This document shows positions 60,518 through 64,000 of a stretch of 64,000 nucleotides of DNA, in pieces (position 1 is the first letter of the stretch; the number at the start of each line of letters is the position of its first letter). The stretch lies in assembly GCF_002929805.1 (NCBI RefSeq), contig NZ_PJJM01000101.1, positions 64,239 through 128,238 of the forward strand, written 5' to 3'. The DNA is from Cryobacterium sp. Y50 (GTDB lineage Bacteria > Actinomycetota > Actinomycetes > Actinomycetales > Microbacteriaceae). The notes below the pieces were generated by a model. That model made no database searches and was not told where the DNA came from. It saw nothing but the letters and a program-made list of their open reading frames with translations. The position numbers were made by a program, and so were the translations under genes.

Positions 60518-61642
60518 TCAGGAAGCCGTTCCCGCTGGGCATCGGCTTGTCGCAGCGGTCACGTCAGCGGCACCCTGGGCGGCGAGCCAATCCACCGCGT
60601 TCACGGCCGGCTGACCTGACCCGCCCGGATGGATCTCAAGGTGCAGGTGCGGCCCGGTCGACTTGCCCGCGGAACCGACGTCACCGATGTGCTGGCCGGC
60701 AACCACGCTGTCGCCGACCGCGACGTGCATGCCCTGCTCGTACATGTGCGCGTAATACGAGGTGACCCGCTCGCCGCCGACAATGTGCTCAATGGTGATC
60801 AGCCCGCCGTAGGTTCCGCGTTGCCCGGCGAAGCTCACGACGCCGTCAGCCACCGCGAGGATCGGCGTCCCGAGCCGCGCAGCGAGGTCACTTCCGGCAT
60901 GAAAACGCCGCTCACCCGTGTACGGGTCAATGCGCCACCCGAAGCTATCCGTGTTCGTGTACGAGCCATCAGGCAGCGGAAACACGACCCGCGATGACTC
61001 GACAACGCTTGAAGAACGAGTCAGCGCGACCAGAATCGCTTCCGCAACCGGCTGAAAGTTCGCGTATCGATCCGGATAGGCACTGACCTCAACCGCCTGC
61101 GCGGCAGCGCCGGGCTTGAGCATCTGCCAGCCCGCGACATCGAGCAGCCCGCGTGGAGACCCAGCATTCGGCCCTGATACGCCACCGAAGAACGCCCGCG
61201 CCTGGTACTCCGCGTCCATCACCTCAGCGACAGTTCCCCAGCCCGACGAAGGCCGCATCTGAAACAGCCCCAGCGAGTCGTGATCAGAACCAACACCGTC
61301 GTGAGGGTAAGAAGCGGACTCCGGATATGCGCTGGTGTTAGCCAGCAGACGCAGCGTCGACTCCGTGAGCGCCGCCATCAACGCCACGACCACTCCAGCG
61401 CGACCGACATCGACCGTCTGCCCGCCCACAGTGATGATCGTTCCGGCATGGATCAGCTGTCGCTGGTTCAGTATGACCGATCGGCCGTCCAGAGTCTGAG
61501 CGGTGAGCGAGTCGGGAATCGTCCCTACGACCAGCGATCCGCACGAGCTCGCGATCGTGCTCACCAGCGCGGCCACGCCAACCAGGCCACCTAACGGGCA
61601 AGCGAACATCAGCACCACGACAAGTCCGATGAGCTTCTTCAT
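60518..61642 (-). CDS. Secreted M23-family peptidoglycan endopeptidase
   Basis: 374 residues from ATG 61642 (MKKLIGLVVVLMFACPLGG), a signal-anchor or signal peptide with no clear cleavage motif. A middle region (residues ~75-190) resembles the lysozyme-like helix set of conjugation hydrolases, with SDHDSLGLFQMRPSSGWG typical of a transglycosylase-type domain. The C-terminal M23 domain has RRFHAGSDLAARLGTP (His and Asp zinc ligands) and GPHLHLEIHPGG (HxH). Such dual-domain hydrolases open the cell wall for the mating channel. The upstream extension to 61933 is not used. Confidence 0.87.
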   Translation of the reverse strand: MKKLIGLVVVLMFACPLGGLVGVAALVSTIASSCGSLVVGTIPDSLTAQTLDGRSVILNQRQLIHAGTIITVGGQTVDVGRAGVVVALMAALTESTLRLLANTSAYPESASYPHDGVGSDHDSLGLFQMRPSSGWGTVAEVMDAEYQARAFFGGVSGPNAGSPRGLLDVAGWQMLKPGAAAQAVEVSAYPDRYANFQPVAEAILVALTRSSSVVESSRVVFPLPDGSYTNTDSFGWRIDPYTGERRFHAGSDLAARLGTPILAVADGVVSFAGQRGTYGGLITIEHIVGGERVTSYYAHMYEQGMHVAVGDSVVAGQHIGDVGSAGKSTGPHLHLEIHPGGSGQPAVNAVDWLAAQGAADVTAATSRCPAGTAS

Positions 61643-61650
61643 CGCCAGGC

Positions 61651-62298
61651 CTACTCCAGCGGATGGTCGAGCTTCGACAACCGCAGCAGCGTGCACGACT
61701 CCTGGCCCGGGCACACGACGAACACCGTGAACGACACCTGCCGCTCCGTGCGCATCGCATCGGTATCGAACGTTCCCTCGCGATGACGGGTTCCCACCAC
61801 AGTGAGCGCCGCAGCACCCTGCGGAATCTGCCCGGCCGCCGCCTGATCCAACGCCGTCGCCCACGCGGCCGGCACGGTCACCGACTCCACGTCGAGCCAC
61901 TGCCGCGTGCCATAACCAGCGAGCCGCTCCCACATCTCCGCGCTAGGCAGGTAGTCCCGCACATTGGCGGCCAACGCGGCCGCCTCCTCCGCATCGGCCA
62001 CGTCCACCAGCACCTGCGCCCAGTCGGCGAGGCCAGCATCCTGACGCGTGTCCCAATCAAACAGCGCATGCGCGACGCTGCGAGCAAACAGCTCCGGACT
62101 CGACGTTTCGAGCACCGGCTGCGGTTGGTCGGTCGGCACGACAGCCGCAGCGGATGCCGTCGGCGACGGCCGCGCCGGCGGGCTCGCTTTCGCAGGCCCA
62201 CGGAGCAGCCCGAACAACCCAATGACTGCCAGCACGATCAGTGCGATGCCAGCGCCCACGATGGCGATAACAAGACGACGGCGGCGAAAGAACTGCAT
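61651..62298 (-). CDS. VirB8/TcpC-like conjugation protein
   Basis: 215 residues. Short basic N-terminus (MQFFRRRRLV), then one helix (IVGAGIALIVLAVIGLFGLLRG), a Pro/Ala/Thr-rich linker, and a globular C-terminal domain of about 140 residues (LFARSVAHALFDWDTRQDAGLADWAQVLVD, YGTRQWLDVESVTVPAAWATAL, SFTVFVVCPGQESCTLLRLSKL) with the alpha-beta order of NTF2-like VirB8/TcpC domains. The two Cys may pair. It follows the ParB-like gene by nine bases. Function is assigned by layout. Confidence 0.65.
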   Translation of the reverse strand: MQFFRRRRLVIAIVGAGIALIVLAVIGLFGLLRGPAKASPPARPSPTASAAAVVPTDQPQPVLETSSPELFARSVAHALFDWDTRQDAGLADWAQVLVDVADAEEAAALAANVRDYLPSAEMWERLAGYGTRQWLDVESVTVPAAWATALDQAAAGQIPQGAAALTVVGTRHREGTFDTDAMRTERQVSFTVFVVCPGQESCTLLRLSKLDHPLE

Positions 62299-62307
62299 GG
62301 TGGGCTC

Positions 62308-63330
62308 CTAACGAATACGCGAAACGGTGGCGGAGACCGGCGCGACGGTGGGGGAGTCGCGGAGGGTGCGCATCCGCTCGAAGAAGGCGACGGTGCCGGC
62401 GAGGGTCTCATCGAATTGGTGCCATTGATCGGCGGTGAGTTCGACGGCGACCTCGGCGTCGTCGTAGCGCAGCCACCAGTCGCGCAGGTCGTTCCAGAGG
62501 AAGACGAAAGAACGCGTGGGCAATATCGAGTCGGCCGCAGCCACAAGGCGGCCCTTCTTGGCGCGCTTCGCTGTCTTCGCGCGGGCGAGTGCCTCCCGGG
62601 CCAGCTGCTCGAGGTCGGCGGAACGCCCGGCATTAGGCGCAACCGGAACCAGCGAGCGAACGGGCGTCTCGGTCGCGACGCGATCGACTTCGGCAGCGAC
62701 CCGACCGTGCGCAGCCGCCACCGATCCGCCGTTCTGAATCACCGCCAGCTCCTCCCTCGCGCGCGTGCGCAGCGTCTCGTCGAGATTCTCGTCGTCCGCC
62801 ATTCGTTGCAGATGGTCGATGCGTTCCAACGTCGTATAGGAGCGCCGGCCGGTTACGAGGAGGGCCGCTTGCGCGCGGACGCGATCAATCGGTTGCGGTT
62901 GTGCCACCGTGGCACCACCGTCTGATCTGGGCTTTCCCGAACCAAACCGCGTTGCGGCTTGGCGCCGCTGGGCATCCTCAGCGAGAAGCATCTTCACCTC
63001 GCGATACAGGGCGGCCGCTTCGGTGGGGGCGAAGGCCTTGTGCAGGGCGTTGTCGTCCTGCTCGGCGAGCAGCTGGGCGAGGTGGTCCGAAATGCCGGAA
63101 CGGACCCACACGTTGAGCTTGCGCACCCCGAGCTTGCGAAGCGCCGCCAGCCGGCGAGCACCGCAGACGAGAGTGCCATCGGGCGTCACCGTGATTGGTT
63201 GCAGCAGCCCCTGCCGCTCGATCGAGGCGGCAAGCGCGTCGATGTCGCCCAGGTCAGTGCGGTGCCGCGAACCGATCCGGATGGAGTCGATCGACCGCTC
63301 CAGCTCGATGTGCCCCGGGGTGATGGTCAT
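62308..63330 (-). CDS. ParB/RepB nuclease-like domain protein
   Basis: 340 residues from ATG 63330 (MTITPGHIELERSID). The ParB N-terminal domain is clear: IDALAASIERQGLLQPITVTPDGTLVCGARRLAALRKLG with the GxRR motif. A following helical portion (HKAFAPTEAAALYREVKMLLAED) and a long basic, Arg/Ala/Lys-rich part lead to a C-terminal helix region (LWNDLRDWWLRYDDAEVAVELTADQW). It is likely a DNA-binding protein that regulates transfer or partitions the excised element. The start overlaps the preceding gene's stop. Confidence 0.85.
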   Translation of the reverse strand: MTITPGHIELERSIDSIRIGSRHRTDLGDIDALAASIERQGLLQPITVTPDGTLVCGARRLAALRKLGVRKLNVWVRSGISDHLAQLLAEQDDNALHKAFAPTEAAALYREVKMLLAEDAQRRQAATRFGSGKPRSDGGATVAQPQPIDRVRAQAALLVTGRRSYTTLERIDHLQRMADDENLDETLRTRAREELAVIQNGGSVAAAHGRVAAEVDRVATETPVRSLVPVAPNAGRSADLEQLAREALARAKTAKRAKKGRLVAAADSILPTRSFVFLWNDLRDWWLRYDDAEVAVELTADQWHQFDETLAGTVAFFERMRTLRDSPTVAPVSATVSRIR

Positions 63331-64000
63331 GCGAACACCCGTGGGGAGTTCAGAACGATGTCTGACACAAGATCGTCGTCGCCGAGCAGCGCGTGCAGCG
63401 GCTCGCCGACCAGCAGGCGCAGCAGGATGCCGCGCCCCGTGGCGGTGTGCGCGTGCAACGGGTTGCCGGATCCCAGAAGCGTTCGCAGCATGCTCATCCA
63501 GGCCGGCTGCGACACGTCGAGTAGAGCACGGGCGGCGTAGTCGCGGCGCAGCGACTCGAAGGCAGACGAGCGGGACGGGGCATCCGCTAAGCGGCTGCAC
63601 ACGTATTCGACGCCATCGCGGGCGCGGTCTGCCGGCCAACCCAGCAGGGTGAACAGCGAGATCGCGTTCTCAACCGCGAGAGACACCTCAAGCGGCGGCT
63701 CCGGTTCGACCAATTTGTCGGCCGGGTCAACGCTGAACGCGGGGTGATATTCCGGCAGAGCATGCTCGCGATCGCTGAACCGTTCGGCATCGTGAAACAC
63801 CGACACCTGTGGCCGGCGCGCCTGGTGCACGGAGCAGAGTAGGCCGCGGGCGCGGTCCTCGGCGATGCAGGTCACCTGCACAGCACGGGTGACGATGGCC
63901 CACGGGTCGTCGGCGCGCAACGTCGAGGGCGCCCGCATCGCGTCGAAGGCGGCCGCGGCGGCCTCCCACGGGTCGAGGTCGTGCTTGCGCGCCAACCCGG
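63327..64000 (-). CDS. Hypothetical transfer-region protein (5' end outside window)
   Basis: At least 223 residues. The frame is open to the window edge (TTG at 63995 is a possible but unproven start), so the true N-terminus may lie beyond 64,000. The visible part is helical with VTCIAEDRARGLLCSVHQARRP, LEVSLAVENAISLFTLLGWPAD and ending RLLVGEPLHALLGDDDLVSDIVLNSPRVF. No family is recognised. It overlaps the ParB-like gene by four bases. Confidence 0.7.
   Translation of the reverse strand, partial: GLARKHDLDPWEAAAAAFDAMRAPSTLRADDPWAIVTRAVQVTCIAEDRARGLLCSVHQARRPQVSVFHDAERFSDREHALPEYHPAFSVDPADKLVEPEPPLEVSLAVENAISLFTLLGWPADRARDGVEYVCSRLADAPSRSSAFESLRRDYAARALLDVSQPAWMSMLRTLLGSGNPLHAHTATGRGILLRLLVGEPLHALLGDDDLVSDIVLNSPRVFA

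Larger units (their letters stand above)
15983..64000. mobile_element. Integrative and conjugative element in tRNA-Gln, left end and most of its length
   Basis: An excisionase and a tyrosine integrase follow the tRNA-Gln gene within 200 bases, the usual layout when a tRNA 3' end is attB. A nearly complete conjugation apparatus of the VirB4/VirD4 kind occupies 48.8-64.0 kb. Accessory genes, transposase remnants and a RiPP cluster lie between. No second copy of the tRNA 3' end (for example GGTTCGAGTCCAGGTACC) was seen inside the window, so the right end must lie beyond 64 kb if this reading is right. It is also possible that two elements abut, since a recombinase scar and IS remnants occur internally. 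Confidence 0.7.

Noticed and set aside
15983..64000. Replicative AICE (TraB/RepSA type)
   Set aside because: The transfer genes are VirB4/VirD4/VirB6-like. No FtsK-like TraB or RepSA gene is seen, so the element is a type IV secretion ICE.

Overview
The window is high-GC actinobacterial DNA. The codon habits (frequent GGATGCC/GCGGATGCC), SerA with a C-terminal ACT domain and the order leuB-ilvE-FAH-like-gltX-tRNA-Gln suggest a member of the Microbacteriaceae. This placement is an inference; no rRNA gene is present to confirm it.

Region 1 (1-15,982) is chromosomal backbone: the 3' end of an Nramp-type metal transporter, two small membrane proteins, a DoxX protein, serA, a divergent TetR/MFS efflux pair, a DUF6458 protein, leuB-ilvE, a degenerate FAH-fold protein, a second TetR gene divergent from an NADP-dependent oxidoreductase and a DJ-1/PfpI gene, a divergent PLP-enzyme/LysR pair, gltX and tRNA-Gln(CUG).

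Region 2 (about 15,983 to beyond 64,000) looks like one integrative and conjugative element (ICE) inserted at the 3' end of the tRNA-Gln gene. It opens with xis and a tyrosine integrase (16.2-17.6 kb) and then a scar of a serine recombinase. An accessory zone follows (18.4-22.3 kb): an antirepressor-like protein with a membrane tail, a CoiA-like nuclease overlapping a zinc-finger partner, an IS481 remnant and a beta-solenoid-like protein. A catabolic/transport locus follows (22.8-31.4 kb): PatB-like C-S lyase, tyrosine phosphatase, Opp/Dpp-type ABC transporter, divergent GntR regulator and a metallophosphoesterase. Its solute-binding protein gene is frameshifted by an 11-bp tandem duplication. 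An insertion-sequence graveyard (ISL3 and IS30 remnants, 31.5-33.1 kb) separates it from the most interesting cargo.

Region 3 (33.3-48.3 kb) is a RiPP gene cluster. It carries the complete daptide set: RiPP-recognition partner protein, N-methyltransferase, class III aminotransferase, iron-ADH-fold dehydrogenase, two 56-aa precursors ending in Thr, a small membrane protein, a two-gene ABC transporter and a PqqD-M50 metalloprotease. The same strand continues into a class III lanthionine synthetase (lyase-kinase-cyclase) and a GT2 glycosyltransferase, and a convergent luciferase-like (F420/FMN) oxidoreductase follows. Both precursors lack cysteine but carry eight Ser/Thr each in the predicted cores, so lanthionines cannot form within the peptide. 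The coherent reading is dehydration of core Ser/Thr by the LanKC, reduction of the dehydroresidues (D-Ala/D-Abu) by the LLM enzyme, and conversion of the C-terminal Thr to a dimethylated diamine (Dmp) by the daptide enzymes. A divergent histidine kinase/response regulator pair sits at the head of the cluster.

Region 4 (48.8-64.0 kb) is the conjugation module, almost all on the minus strand: SSB, DUF4913 protein, VirD4/TraG coupling protein, VirB4-like ATPase, SCO6880-type protein, VirB6/TrbL-like membrane protein, two DUF6112 pilin-like paralogs, M23 peptidase, VirB8-like protein and a ParB-like protein. AT-richer or opposite-strand genes interrupt it at three places. No relaxase, oriT or second att site can be identified with confidence inside the window, so the element continues past the right edge.
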